Source of the DNA: Scytalidium lignicola
Lineage: Eukaryota; Ascomycota; Leotiomycetes
Direction of reading: 5' to 3'
Length of the DNA: 64,000 nt
NCBI GenBank assembly: GCA_002812745.2
Contig: NCSJ02000069.1
Location: forward strand, 94,980-158,979
Position numbers and translations under genes: made by a program. Shown here piece after piece: positions 43,431 to 55,681 of the stretch (position 1 is the first letter of the stretch; each line of letters starts with the position of its first letter). Under the pieces are notes generated by a model. That model worked only from the letters and a program-made list of their open reading frames with translations, was not told where the DNA came from and searched no databases.

Positions 43431-44580
43431 ATGTCCCTCAAAATCGGCAACAAAGAGGTTGGTCCAATAGCTTTCGGGCTCATGGGTGCGTGATATGATC
43501 TTTCTGTTAATTCAAGTCTAATCATTACAGGCTTTACGGCTCGTTCGAAGCCAACACCATACGATGAAGCATTAAAAACTATGAAGGCTGCCCTGGACAA
43601 TGGATCCAACCTTTGGAACGGAGGGGAATTCTATGGCCCCCCAAATGCAAACTTCCTTCAGCTCCTGAATCACTACTTCACCAAGTACCCTGAAGACAAA
43701 GACAAAGTCTACCTAAGCATGAAAGGCGCTTTCTCCTTTCATCCCTTAGGTCCCGACAATAGCCCAGAAGGCATTCGAAGGAGCATTGACACATGCCTTA
43801 ATGTACTAGAAGGCAAAGTCTTCATCGATAACTGGGAGCCAGCTCGAGCAGATCCCAAGGTGCCTATCGAGACGACAATTGAGACCATTGCCGAATACGT
43901 CAAAGCTGGGAAGATTGGTGACATCGGCCTCAGCGAATGCAGTGCAAGCACCATTCGACGCGCTCATGCAGTCCATCCTATTTCCTTCGTTGAAGTTGAG
44001 CTTTCAATGTTCACAACAGATCCGTATGTACACAAGCACTTTTAAGTTGACGATCAAACATTAACTTCAAATCTCTAGACTAACCAACGGAATTGCTTCA
44101 ACATTCGCTGAACTCGGTATAACCATTCTTGCATATGCACCGCTCTCACACGGCTTCCTGACCGGAGAGATCAAGAGCTTTGAAGATTTACCAGAGGACG
44201 ATATGCGCAGAGCTGGTCCCAGGTTTCAACCTGATGTCTTTCATGAGAATATGAAGCTTGTGGATGAGGTCAAGAAAATTGCTCAGCGTAAAAGCTGTAC
44301 CGTAAGTGTCCACATACCAGAGTTTAGCATGTCAAAACGACTAACATGATGATAGATGGCCCAAATCGCTATAGGATGGGTGAATTCGTTGAATCACAAA
44401 CCTGGAATGCCTCGGATTATTCCACTTCCTGGCGCTACATCTGTAGAAAGAGTCAAAGAAAACTCTAAGGAGATATTGTTGGATTTCCAGGAGATGACTG
44501 CCATTGATGAGATATTGGCGAAAATGCCTATCCAAGGAGATAGATGGCCTCTTGCACTACAGCCATTTGCAGACAAGTGA
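43431..44580 (+). CDS. Aldo-keto reductase, pyridoxal reductase-type
   Basis: NADPH-dependent AKR of the fungal pyridoxal reductase (plr1-like) group. Four exons: MSLKIGNKEVGPIAFGLMG, then GFTARSKPTPYDEALKTMKA onwards, then LTNGIASTFAELGITILAYA (strong AKR strand), then MAQIAIGWV...IIPLPGATSVERVKEN. Catalytic Asp (PYDEA), Tyr (GGEFYGPPNAN) and Lys (LSMKGAF) are present. At the position of the classical catalytic His the protein has VFIDNWEPARADP, as in plr1-type enzymes where a non-His residue is normal. The C-terminal IPLPGAT and N-x-x-E motifs bind the NADPH adenosine. About 330 residues, complete, cytosolic. Confidence 0.88.
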
Positions 44581-46818
44581 GATGGTAGGACTGTGTTATG
44601 AGATGGTATAGCTGTTTTATGAGATTGTATGACTGTATTAATAGTGTAATGGATAAATTGTTATTTTCGTTTCAAACTTATTAATAATATAATCCTACAA
44701 ATATGATAAAGGGTGTTGAACTCAAAATCTACTGTGATAGGATTTCTAGTCCTACCTCCATATAAGGTCTACGTAACCTCTCATTCTGCTTCAAAAATCC
44801 CTTCGTCCTAGTAGATAACCTAACTATTCTCTCAATTCAGCACTAGTGTGGTAGGAAATTCCTGATGTCTATATATGTGTACGTAGAGCCCCGTATAGAG
44901 ACCCTGTACCCTAGATTTCCCCACACTCTAGTACTTAGTTTATATAATAGTAATCGTGGTAGCTACGAAATACAATCCTTCCTTTCTCCTATTCTACTGA
45001 TCTATCATTTGATTAGTTAGTTGCTCTCAGCTACAATTTACCGTACAACCTGAATCTCATTCCTTTCCATCAAATTTGTTTACTTCTTTCAACTACCAAG
45101 ACAAGCATTCAAGCTTCTTTTAAATTAATCTTGCCTCGCTGGCTAATTGGGTTATCAATACCAGTATGCAAAATTAGAATATTGTGTGCAGATATTTCAA
45201 GGAAAAACTAAATTTGCAGAATTAATAGCAACATTTCAGGCGCTTCGTGTTCTCATGCAAATTAAATAGCTAGATTTTGTTGTTTTAGGTAAAGGAGAGA
45301 TGGATACTTGTGCTCTATGAGTAAGAAGAGCCTGAAGGTTAGTTTGTGGCAGCTGGTGTGCTTCCACTAGCGCATTCAGAAAGTTGTGTCTTCGGGTATT
45401 AAGTGTAAATCATGTTACTTCTGTGGTTTTATTTAGCTAAGAGTTGATATTAAGGTCTTTACTACTTGAAAGAGTTATGTTTTTGGTTAAGGCGGCGTAC
45501 GTAAACGTTTCAATTTCACTCTTTATCTGCTTAATATAAAATCTAAGAGGTTCAGGCCACAACTGCGCATTCAGGCCGCCATTACCTCACTCACCGGTTT
45601 TCCGCATGCTCATCAGCCGCCTAGACCTTGAGGGAGGCAGGGGAGAGTAGCCTTGGCAACCTTATATCCGGTAACTCTAGACAAAAGAACTTGCAAGGCA
45701 GGCACAAAGTCGGAATTGATAAAAAAGGGATGTATTAATCCGACGAGCGCAAAACAGAACCCCTCAGAAAACAGAAATACAAACCTCAAGTATTTGAGGT
45801 ATTCCGTTTCGTATCGATCGGAGTATAAGCAGACTGAGTCGACTTCGCGGAACATAACTAACTAGTAACTAATTACCCCAGCAGAGCCTCAGCGTTGTTG
45901 ACCGATGAGATGAACTTTTGACGAAGCATCGCCGAATGAAACCTTCGCCTTGTGTACACTGCCCCGCTAGCCATGAGGCTGCAGAAGCTGAATCCGCGTC
46001 TCACGACCACGTCAACATCCTCGCCTTTGAATTACAGCTTCCTTTGTTCTAACCTTCCGTTCTGCTTCGCAATTTCCGATACTCACCAGTTGAAAGCCGA
46101 TTGAAGTCGGTTTGGAACTCTTGAAACAATGGACAGCTATTTATTCAAAATGAATGTTGAAAGGTGTTTGCATGTAACAGAAGTTACGACATACCTAGAG
46201 ATGTTCTCATACTCGGTAATATAAACACAGCTGGCTGCAAAATAATTTTCATTGCTCTATCTAAAACATTCTAGGATCCGATCCATAATACAATAAGTGA
46301 GGGAGTGTTGGAGGGGGAGAAATTTGCCGACTTTGTGCATAGGAAGGTACGAGGGCTGACCAAGTGCAACGATCCGAGCGATCGAGGATATTAGCTAAAT
46401 CCCGAGTAGGGATCATTCGAACCCCCGCAATATTCCTTAAAGGGCACTGAACCCAAATGTTTAGCTAGAATCCGCCTGATGTAATTCGCTCTGTCCAAAC
46501 TCCGAGCCTTCTGCTGATCTTTTCATAGACTCCAACAGAACGCCAGGCATCCGGAAACATTCACGCCACATGTCATAAGCTTGAAGCCTGTCGATTACAT
46601 AGAAATGGTAGAAGGAATGAACCTTCCGCGACGAGCCATCGAGAGTACCAGCTGTGTTGGACCATTCTTTTGGTCAGATATCGATCTGAGTACCGAAAAT
46701 CGAAGGCTGCGTAACTAACCCCTGCCCCTACATAGATGTCCTATCCTGACTGACCATAGAAATCGTATACCGTAAAAGTGACGTCCGGAAGAGGGGTCGC
46801 ACGAGAGGTTGGAAAATA
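44581..46818. other. Long spacer with R2 copy
   Basis: About 2.2 kb with no gene I can support. Frames at 45613-45865 on both strands are antisense to each other. The left part carries repeat R2 copy 3. The right ~500 bases may contain upstream exons of the CorA-like gene, but none can be defined. Confidence 0.45.
44886..45055 (+). repeat. Dispersed repeat R2, copy 3
   Basis: Blocks AGCCCCGTATAGAGACC, TAGTAATCGTGGTAGCTAC, CCTTCCTTTCTCCTATTC, CATTTGATTAGTTAGTTGC and CTCAGCTAC are collinear with copies 1 and 2. Non-coding. Confidence 0.65.
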
Positions 46819-47910
46819 ATGCTCAGTTACGATTTCAAGACAGCTATAACTTCCGGATACTGCAAAGGGCATCCTAGTTCTGACACTGTAGAGTGCATTA
46901 AGCATCTTAAAGCTTGCGTGCTAGACATTAATCATCCGTTACTCTTACCTCTCATCATATTTAGTCATGATATATCATATAAGACAGATATTAAGCAGAG
47001 GGACATAAGAGATTGGTTGCGCAGGCTTGAGCATGCTGTCTCAATGCGTTCTGAGATCGAGGAAAATGGAGGCTATGCCAATAATGAGGGAGTCGTGAAT
47101 CTCGATGCTGTCAATCGAGATCTTATTGAATGTCATTCTCAAGCGCTCTGGAAACGGCCCATTGCATATCTCTGTATTCTTGAGGCAATGAATGAAGCGA
47201 TGGAATTCTTCCGTGATCACCTCTCAGATGATCAAAAGCAGAATGACCCACATATAATGATTCTTCATGCAAATTTTTGTTCGAGAATGCGGTTTTTCAA
47301 GATGAGATTGAAAGGAATTGAATCTTATGCACATACAACGTTAGCGAGAATCGAGATCCAGAGGAGTGCTGTGAGTATATTTATGGCCAAGGGAGTGGCA
47401 CGGAGGCTAATGGAGAATAGCTTTACAATATCATTGCTCAAAAGCAAAGTCAGTTAAACTTTCAAATAGCAGGCGAGCAGAGGAAACTTGCTGTGGCAAG
47501 TAAACGTGAAGGATCGTCCGTGAAAATGCTGTCTCTCCTTGGAACAATATTTCTTCCTGGTACCTATATAGCAGTAAGTGTCGCGGTTCCTAACATATTC
47601 ACTTCTGCTGAATTGGAATTAGTCCATGTTCTCGACAACATTCTTCAACTTTCAAAATGCTTCGGACATGAACTCAGACGTATCCCCGCGCTTCTGGATT
47701 TACTGGGCCGTAACAATCCCAGCAACTTTAATCATAGTCAGTATATGGTACATCTGGGAAAGGCGACGAGAATCAAGATACGATAGAGAAGACGTGGATT
47801 TAGAAAAAGGATCGGAAGACTTGGAGAGAATGATTATGGAGGCCATGAGGAAGCGGACAATGAGCAAAGCAAGTACGTGGATTACAAAGACAAATGAAAA
47901 GAGAAGCTAG
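46819..47910 (+). CDS. CorA-like membrane protein (Mg2+ transporter-like domain)
   Basis: Fungal CorA-like protein. The N-terminal part is helical and soluble. After the first intron, EQRKLAVASKREGSSVKML precedes TM1 (LSLLGTIFLPGTYIA); a second intron leads to SMFSTTFFNFQNA and then TM2 (FWIYWAVTIPATLIIVSIWY), followed by a charged C-terminus ending TKTNEKRS. The arrangement long helix, FLPGT, loop, FWIYWAVTIP is typical of fungal CorA-like proteins. The canonical Gly-Met-Asn selectivity motif at the end of TM1 is absent (SMFSTTF instead), which is common in this divergent fungal group. Magnesium transport is therefore not assured. Only about 300 residues are defined; family members are longer, so the N-terminus may be truncated or have unseen exons. 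Confidence 0.65.
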
Positions 47911-48778
47911 ATAAAGATGAAGATAGTGTTACAAACTCTAAACCCGTAACTGCCTAACCAGCGTTAATGACTCTCTCCTCCTCTCTCCTCCCCTCTCCTC
48001 CTCTCTTCATTCTCCTCCTCCTCCTCTCCTCCATAATGATAGACTTGCTTGTTGACTACATGACAGAGTTGCGCCCCTTTCTTTAGAAAGCGAATCGTGC
48101 TCAAGGCCAGGTCAGGTAAGCTTGTGCCTATCCATACAAACAACCCCAATCCTGTATTTTTCACCATTAGACATCACAGAATGCGACAACTCAACACTTG
48201 TACGTGATGCTCTACGAACTTATAACACTCTTAAAGCAATGTTTATAAAGCTAAGATTAAGTTAAAGAAATCGAATTGAAGGTTATACTTAAACGTTATA
48301 TTCTCTTTTCAACTCTAAAAGATGTTACAAAGAGATTTTTCCTTATCATATTAATATTGTGCTTTTGTATCATGTTATTCATAAACATAATATGTTTGAT
48401 GATTACTTTAACCAATTGTAAGAGGTTTATAATCATCAACTTTAAAGTATACTTTTTNATAAGAAATGCCTTTTTNAAGTTTTTAAGAGTATTATGACAT
48501 TATAAAATCAAAAACTCAAGATTGTTTACAAAGAAAANGTTTTTTACCCTTTATAGTTTTTAGCTTTCTTTTAAACAGTACTTCGTATATAATTTATCTT
48601 AAGCTTAGCATGTCCTTATACTCTTCGGGAAGTCACAAGGCAGTAAGTCTCGAACCTGACCTGCTAGGACGTAAATAAATATCATCATCATCATCATCAC
48701 TATTAGACATCACAAGCTGCAGCTTGCTGTTTCTCGCAATTTCCGACAAAACTTAGTTTACTAATCATTATACGTGTA
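47911..48778. other. Low-complexity AT-rich spacer
   Basis: Contains a CT/CTC-rich pyrimidine tract (about 47971-48033), three Ns (48458, 48476, 48538) after T or A runs, and an (ATC)n microsatellite at about 48680-48703. No gene recognised. Confidence 0.6.
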
Positions 48779-51700
48779 TTAGTTGGCAAGAACCTCCCAA
48801 TACGGCGTAACAACTACATCCCCAATCAATCCATAATCAGAAGCTGGTGGAGGTGGTCCTCCAGATGGATCTGCCGGGCCGGTGCCACTCGTTTGCAAAT
48901 TGTTCCAGATGGTCCGGAGCACATTGTTCAGTGTCGTAGCCACTACAGCTTCAACTGTGTTCTGGCCGTGGACTAGATAGTCTGAGATATCCGCTTTGGC
49001 ATCAGTAACATCCAGTGGAGGAATTTGTTTGCCATTGATTATTACACGGAGAGTGTGAATTACCGGGCCAAAATCAATTATGGCACCTTCAGCAGTTTCA
49101 GCAGAACCTGTTGGGGGCCAGGTAAACGTCGTGTTGTAGTATCCTCGACCGGACACATTCTCCAAGCCAGCGATTGCCTGCCATGACACCAGCGTTGGAA
49201 CTGAGTAGGTTGTGTTGTATTTGACGGTACCATTCTCGATGTTAGAAAGATTGGATGGAGGATCCCAGTGCTCGACTGTCAGAGTCCAGTTTTGCAACGT
49301 GATAGGGGCGACAATTTCTACAGAGCTGAGGGGTTTTTGGGCGTCGTTTTCGGAAGTATACGATGGTATTGATCCTGTACTGTTCGATTTAACTTTCAGC
49401 AGGATGCTGCCGTTCTGCAGCGCTGTAACGTCCAGTATATCATCTGAGATTTCGGTGAGATGCGTCTTTGGATATGATGATGAAGGCCCTAGAGGTTTGG
49501 GAAGGAATGCAACAATCATGCTCTGATTACCTGCCAAAGTGAGGTGGATCGATGTTGACGTCTCTGTCTGTTGGTAAGTTAAAATAGGCGTTTGTTCTCC
49601 TGTCCAAGCATTAAACTCGTACGGTACTCCTATCGAACTGAATTCTACAATGGTATTAGAACCTCCTTGACCACGAGGTGACGCTATGGCATCATTATAG
49701 ATATAGTAGTAGTCGATTTGTGCTGTTGAATCCCTCCGATATAGTGTATACCACGATACTGTTGTACTTAGCTTCGTCGCGGGCTGAATACTAATACCTG
49801 CCAAAGTTGAAGCAAGTCCATCGTAGGATGATGTAACATGTACATTACTCAAGGATGCGGTCTTATTTAGCGCTTGCTGGGATCGAGCAAGTGCCTCTGC
49901 ATCATTGGTTCCTAAGTACGATATTGGGATGCCCCCAGAGAAGACAACGGGCAAACCTGCTTGTGCGAACTCAACAAGTTTGGATACGCCGTCGATTGTA
50001 AGGGAGTCATTTGCTCGAACTACTAGGGCTTTGAAGCCTTGATAATCCGGGGCAAGGGTATTGTTCTGCACTTTAGCAGATGGAAGGTCAAAATTATCGG
50101 GACTTAAGTATTCGTAAGAATAACCTAGGCATTCATAAGCAACCGAGCATTTTATTTGGATTAGACTACATGAACTTACCAGCGTTCTCAAGATCTGTCG
50201 GTTGATATGTCCTCTGTGTGATATGTCCCGGATACGTTGTAATCTTCTGCCAAAATGCAATATCTATCTTTGGCGTGCCAGACTGTAGGATGTAATTAGT
50301 GCGGGCAACGAAGTCGATCTGGTCACGGTAAAAGTCCCACGCAGGTTGGTGTGGACCATGCATCGTGGAATACTATATATCATTGGATTAAAATCAGTAA
50401 TTTTCATAGGGTAAGGATCCTCTCACTTGGTAGTTAAATGTAGTGAAGACTGGCCATGTTGTATCTCCATACTATTTTCAGTAGTTAGCAATTTCGATTT
50501 TGATACCTCATCGATATAAAGCTTCTTAACTCACATTTCCAGAATATGGAAATCCATGGAACACAAATTGATTGACGCCGCCTGCAAAAGAGCGTTTGAC
50601 GTGCCAGAGCAACTCAGGTAACGTCTGAGTATAAGCTTCCCCCCGCACGGCACCACATTCGGAAGATATCACCGATCTCCCAGCAAGATTGGCAGGCCCC
50701 GAATATTGCCGGTATCCGTCGATCAAATCGGAGAAGTCTAGGGATTCGCATTCTGGCACGTCCACGAAAGGGACATTTGAGAGCTGGATGGTCAGTATGG
50801 CTCCGTTCAAAACGAAATGAGAACGATTGGACTTACCATGTCCATAGGAAGATTATACGAAATTTGGGCTGAGAACTTCAGGCCCAAGTATTGTTCGGCC
50901 CATGAGGTCAATGTCGTGAGATATTTCCGATATTGATTTGTGAGCTATATTTCATCAGTATTTTGCTTCAACTCTTACTAGTTAAAAACTTACTGTCGCA
51001 CGATAATCCGCAATATGACTAGTTCCATTATCATTCTCATCCGTCACCCACCAGACCGAGGGAACCGAATTCTTTGCGAGACCATTGCGATGGAACAAGA
51101 CGGGTAACCACTTCCCAATTGAGTATCCATGATCAGCCTGGAACAAGCTAGCAAACTTCTGTGTCCAGAATATATTTGCCTCAATTTCAATACTATCCTC
51201 CCAGCCATAATTCCCGGCTTCCATCAGCAACTCACGCGTACCGTTCTGGAGGATGTTTTGTTCCCAAAAGTTGATACTCGTCTCCGCACCGAGTTCCGAG
51301 AAGTGGTCTACCGCCCAGGAACCATTTCCTGCCAGAGTATCCGCTGGAGTTTGTGGGCCACCAAGATCCTGGGGTCCATCTTGGGCACGGTAGTGGTCGT
51401 GGATAAGGTAAATAGCAAAGACGGTGTAGTATAGTCCTCCATTTTGGGGAGACCCAAACTGAACCTCGAGAGTCCCGTTGCGACTCACTTGGCTTGTGAC
51501 ATCTTTCAAACTGCTTGCTGAGAGTGTGATCTGGGTCCTACTGAATGCATTATCGCCAGGCAGACCTGGTGCAGCTGTCGAGGCACTCTCTGACTTCACG
51601 GCCAGCCCGGTCACGGCAGCTTCGAGGCTTCCGGTACCCCAACCTGGCAAGACTCCATTGAATGAACCGTTAATTGGAACTGAGACGTCAGAGATAACTA

Positions 51701-52229
51701 GATCCCACATCAATCCATCAGAGTCGTATTCAGCAGGCACTCCAGTTCCTTGGTTAGGTCCCATAGCAAAATCCATGAGCAACCCGTTATCCTTATGCGC
51801 CTGGACCATGGACTTGAATAACGCATCTAAATCACCTAAGTCAGCCAGGAAAGATTCTCCTTTTGATCATGATAGGTTAAAGGACATTTGCATACTCCAT
51901 GCCTCGGTTCCAAAACCGTATGTTGCCCACGATACTGGTGTTGAACTGCCTCTACCTGCATTCGTTGGGGGCCCTCCATACAAATAATAACCTAGACACT
52001 CGACACCTGCGGCCCCAACAGCACCAGCAGCTTGAATATCTCTGGCTGCTATGACTGGGTCGATAGAGGCATCAGGGATCCAGTAACGGAATTTAGGCCG
52101 CACCTGCACCGAGGGAGATTGAAAGGTGCCTATGTCACTAGAATCTGCCCTTCGTCCATGGATGGGAGAGGCAATAGATGAAGAAGGTGCCGTGAGCAGC
52201 AGTAACGTAGAAAGTTGACTGAACAACAT
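48779..52229 (-). CDS. Large secreted glycosidase, GH106-like (putative alpha-L-rhamnosidase)
   Basis: Secreted protein of about 1050 residues in about seven exons. The signal peptide is MLFSQLSTLLLLTAPSSSIAS. Next come VRPKFRYWIPDASIDP, VGAAGVECLGYYLYGGPP and, across an intron, SDLDALFKSMVQAHKDNGLL, MDFAMGPNQGTGVPAEYDSDG. The central region has GYSIGKWLPVLFH, FSAQISYNLPMDM, SECGAVRGEAY, FAGGVNQFVFHGFPYSGN, YSTMHGPHQPAW and NYILQSGTPKIDIAF. A beta-sandwich-like C-terminus (WQAIAGLENVSGRGYYNTTF) is galactose-binding-like. The start, exon joins and stop are continuous, so it looks functional. The family assignment rests on recollection of fungal proteins of this type (Glyco_hydro_106 region) and should be read as putative; substrate is probably a pectic or other plant polysaccharide side chain. 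Confidence 0.68.
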
Positions 52230-53204
52230 TCTCAGATTTGAAGAGGAGTTTCTATGGGGATAGACTCTCAGTTGAAATCTACAAAGAGTGAGCACAGTCT
52301 CATATATATACTCCCCAGAGCCACATCAATATACTCTCTCCCCGCTATAACCGGGTCAATACTTACCGAATTGATCTTCGAATTCATTTCCAAACTGATG
52401 GTTTCTCCGCATTTTATATTGAAGTTCTGAGTCTTTCTCCTCTCTTTCTCCCGTATTCCGACAGTTCTCTGGCATTAACGTGCTCCACAAGCAAGAATTT
52501 TTGCTCAAATCAGGGAGATTTCTCCTAGACAATGCATGCCCTTAATAGAATTGGACCACCTATAGTCTCTAGATAGCAAGAGGCCCGACAGCCGGACGAG
52601 AGGTTTAGATTAGGACTGTTGTGAGGTCAAAGGGGTTGTTTTGCGGCGCGGGAGAATGAATTGGGCTGCCCCGCAAAGCTGGATCCCACGTTAAATTGGG
52701 GATAATAAATAACTTATGCTTAATACGCAGATAATAAGTTATTAGCTGGCTAGCTCGGCTACGCTGTTTTACTGTATTAACAAACCAGCCAAGCATCCAG
52801 GGGTCGTTGACACGAAAAGTCATGCACTGCCGAAAAGCCGTGCCACTTTCGCGACGTGCATTCAAAACAATCAAAGTCATTGTCAGGGGTGGGCTAGGCA
52901 GAGTGAAGGAAGGAGGTTGAATAGGCCACTCAATTGGTGATATAATAGTCACGTCCTTTTCACCGAGATTGATTTAATGCGCTTTGATAAAATAAGATTA
53001 GCAGTACTCCGGATGTCTGTCTACCTTCTCAAACTATTAGTATCTTCTAGCATATAGCCAGCTCTCTTGTGCTACAGTTAACTTATCATCCAAGGGCTGA
53101 TCCCCCCTCTTAATCTCGTATATCTCATGCATATCTTTGAAATATGAATCTGTAGCAAGCACGGATTATCGCATTCTTTCGGTTCTCCGTTATAAAGAAC
53201 TAAA
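52230..53204. other. Promoter of the GH106-like gene and repeat-derived sequence
   Basis: Left part: promoter/leader of the glycosidase. Middle: LTR-related repeat at 52605-52956. Right: AT-rich sequence leading into the ABC-transporter relic. No intact gene. Confidence 0.5.
52605..52956 (-). repeat. Retroelement-derived repeat sharing the 3' end of the solo LTR
   Basis: On the minus strand the block ATCACCAATTGAGTGGCC TATTCAACCT, then CTTCACTCTgCcTAGCCcacCCCTGaCA, matches the end of the solo LTR at 14922-14975, including a 23-base exact stretch. A 115-codon frame spans the repeat; it reads through the repeat and is best seen as repeat-derived rather than as a host gene. The other end of the element could not be defined. 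Confidence 0.55.
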
Positions 53205-53830
53205 CATTAGTTGAAGTCTAATAAGATCGTCTCTAATCAATGTGCAATTACAAGAGTATCGTCGGTATGATCTACAAATTCCTCACGAATTATTCACTGC
53301 ATCAATTCATCAGTCTAACGATCTACGATGTTATAAGTCAATAACGTAGCTCCGTAACCAACTGTTGAAGAGAACTTACCTGCTAGTCGCCTCATCTAAT
53401 ACTACGATATTTCCAGGCCGCAAAATTGATCTGGCTAGGCAAAATAGCTGCCTTTGTCCATGACTTAACGGATTCATGTCCGTTTTTTGCATTTAGTCCT
53501 CGTCGTCCTTAAAGTATCTCCTAAAGCTCCACTTTTTGCAATGCCTTGACTAGCTTATCATCTGTTTAAACATCCCATGAGTCTATATTCGATCTAATAG
53601 TTCCATATCAAAAGTAAGGATTTTGTGGAATGGTCTTTATCCCCTGCTCTCACTTCTCAATGATTATATAACATTGGGAGATATTGATCATATGGTACAA
53701 AGCCAACACGAGAAAAGACTTTGCACTTCCACTACGACCGCATATTCTGATCTTTTCAACCGGCTAGATGGCAAGATAGAAGTGTCAACAATATTATTGC
53801 ATATTTCTGGCTAGCATTGTATGACTATGT
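53205..53830 (-). pseudogene. Decayed ABC-transporter nucleotide-binding domain (ABCC-like NBD2)
   Basis: Reading the minus strand, all NBD motifs appear in order but across several frames with stops. A damaged Walker A is VEKIRICGRSGSAKSFLVLA (the second conserved Gly is Ala). Then come TIPQNPYF and TIRSNIDSWDV, the ABC signature and Walker B in [20 protein letters not shown] and [11 protein letters not shown], and the H-loop region IIREEFVDHTDDTLVIAH. In-frame stops interrupt most segments. Only this half-domain is present; no membrane domains were seen. A dead fragment of a multidrug-type ABC transporter. Confidence 0.75.
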
Positions 53831-54367
53831 CTTTGAGCTCTGCTAATCCTGCTCTAGTAGAGTCCTAGGAAGATGAGTGTCAAAAGTTGAATACCAACTA
53901 TCGAGGACTTGCCACTGAATTACAACCCATTTCATATTTTGACCATCTACTTAGCCTATACTACAAAATTCTACTCGGAATGGTAGCTCCGAGATACCTC
54001 TCCCCTTAGATAAAAGTAAGCACAATCGACCTAGCATGTTTTATCCTCTTTCCATTGCACCCTCCTTAGAGGCAATTGCTCCCCTTGCTTACTCCTTTTA
54101 AGCCTTCCTTCCTAGTAAAACCGCGGAATCGAGATCGAAAAGTCGAAAAAGTTTAATATTTTAAGGGTTCTGTATATTTTTGATGAATACGATGTACAAG
54201 TACTGCTAAATTACGGAGTATTATCCATATGTTCAATCATAGGCGCAAAGTCACCGTGAGGGTATATCGTAGTCGCATAACAAGTACTAATCAACATGCC
54301 TTGCTTCAGTATTCCTGTCCTACGTCTCTGAAGAGTTCTCCCTGATGCTCTCTATAGGATACACGAG
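53831..54367. other. Spacer flanking the ABC relic
   Basis: May contain further eroded ABC-transporter sequence just upstream of Walker A (about 53830-54000), but nothing clear. The right end is the 3' flank of the DUF427 gene. Confidence 0.4.
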
Positions 54368-55681
54368 TCAGGCCTCTCCACTAAGCGGTGTTCCATTAGG
54401 ATTATACGGCTCCTTAAACCCATCAATAAACACTTCCACCTTCTCATTATAAAAGCACAGCCGACCAGCGATCAGCTGTGACTCGTGTCTAGGATACTCG
54501 TAGTACCATACCGCATCCTTAATCGTCTTATCACCAACAACGATGTTGTAGTAACTGTATCCAAAATAAGTTCCTGTTCTGATAGTATTCCTTTCTTGTA
54601 GCCGCGACCGCATCGCAAGCAAGATATCAGGAAAAAAGGGAACGAAAAAAATAGGGGAAAAGAGGAGGGCCGCTAAAGAAAAAGACAACAACCTACTTAG
54701 CTCCCCCTTTATAAGGACAATAACTAATCGTTTCACTTTCCGTCAAGAACCCCCAGTTCACAAACGTAGGGTCAATGTAATACCTTGGCCTTAAAGCCGT
54801 TTCGTACAGGAACATATTCTGACGACTCTGAGCGATGACATGGCCATTAACTTCGATCCGAATCTCACGAGATGAAGGGAAGATTTCCACTCGTTTGTAA
54901 GGATCACGGGGATGCGATCCTAGGAGTTTTTCATCCTCTCCGTACCAATCTATATGTTGTTGTCAGGAGAGTCTACTTGAGTTTTATAATCAAAGAAAGA
55001 AGGAAAAGACTATAGCAAGATAGATAGAAGGTAAAAGAAAGAAGAAAGCTACTTACCAATAGCAGGCACGGATATCTTAACTACTTCCTTCAACTTCCCA
55101 AGGCTTTCAAAAACAAGCACATCCTCCGTGACAAATTTGCCTGCAACGCTTAGTCTAGCAACCCAGTAGTTCTTATCCGTCGACGGGTCTACTTTCTCCA
55201 GCACCACTCCGCTGGCGAACTCGGACTTAGGGATATAAAAGAATGGATCTATAATTCAAACCAAATTAGCTTTAACTTTTTAGTAAACTAAATTGCGTAT
55301 TCTGTAAAAGAAATTTCCGAGCTCCTCTCCCACCTCCTCCCTCCTTTGGGAATCAAAAGTCTTGCATATACATAGCTAAGTTTGGTTTTGATCTTCAGGT
55401 AGTGGACCTTTTAATCAGATCACGGGAATTTAGAAAATGAAAGAAAGAAAGAACAAACAGAATGGATTTTCCCAGACATATATCGCCTTCGTTGTATCAA
55501 AGAGCCATTCCCCACCGTGTCGGCCTCTAATCCGACGCGGTGTCTCCTCAACTCTGTGCGGTCCTTCCTTGGTGAGCTTCTCCCCGAGTGCGGGGAGCGT
55601 ATGTTGCGGGATACTTAATGAACGGCACGCGGGGTTAATAATTGTCTCTTCACCATGGAAAGCAGTTGATTGACTCGTCAT
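54368..55681 (-). CDS. Protein with two DUF427 domains
   Basis: Four exons. Exon 1 carries GPHRVEETPRRIRGRHGGEW, LFDTTKAIYVWENPF, the start of DUF427 domain 1; exon 2 continues PFFYIPKSEFASGVVLEKVD and KNYWVARLSVAGKFVTEDVL. Exon 3 gives DWYGEDEKLLGSHPRDPYKR and then domain 2: VEIFPSSREIRIEVNGHVIA, LYETALRPRYYIDPTFVNW, ETISYCPYKGGA. Exon 4 ends with DAVWYYEYPRHESQLIAGRL, CFYNEKVEVFIDG. The tandem arrangement is common in fungi and bacteria. The biochemical role of DUF427 (PF04248) is not established. The protein is complete at about 330 residues, with no signal peptide. Confidence 0.82.

Noticed and set aside
46395..46430. Possible tRNA T-arm (GGTTCGAAT on the minus strand)
   Set aside because: The stem around the TTCGAA loop does not pair and no acceptor or anticodon arms can be built.
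47964..48167. Glu/Arg-rich minus-strand frame
   Set aside because: It is produced by a CTC/CCT pyrimidine microsatellite-like tract.
52605..52952. 115-codon frame as a host gene
   Set aside because: It overlaps sequence shared with the solo LTR family, lacks domains and has no signal of selection; treated as repeat-derived.
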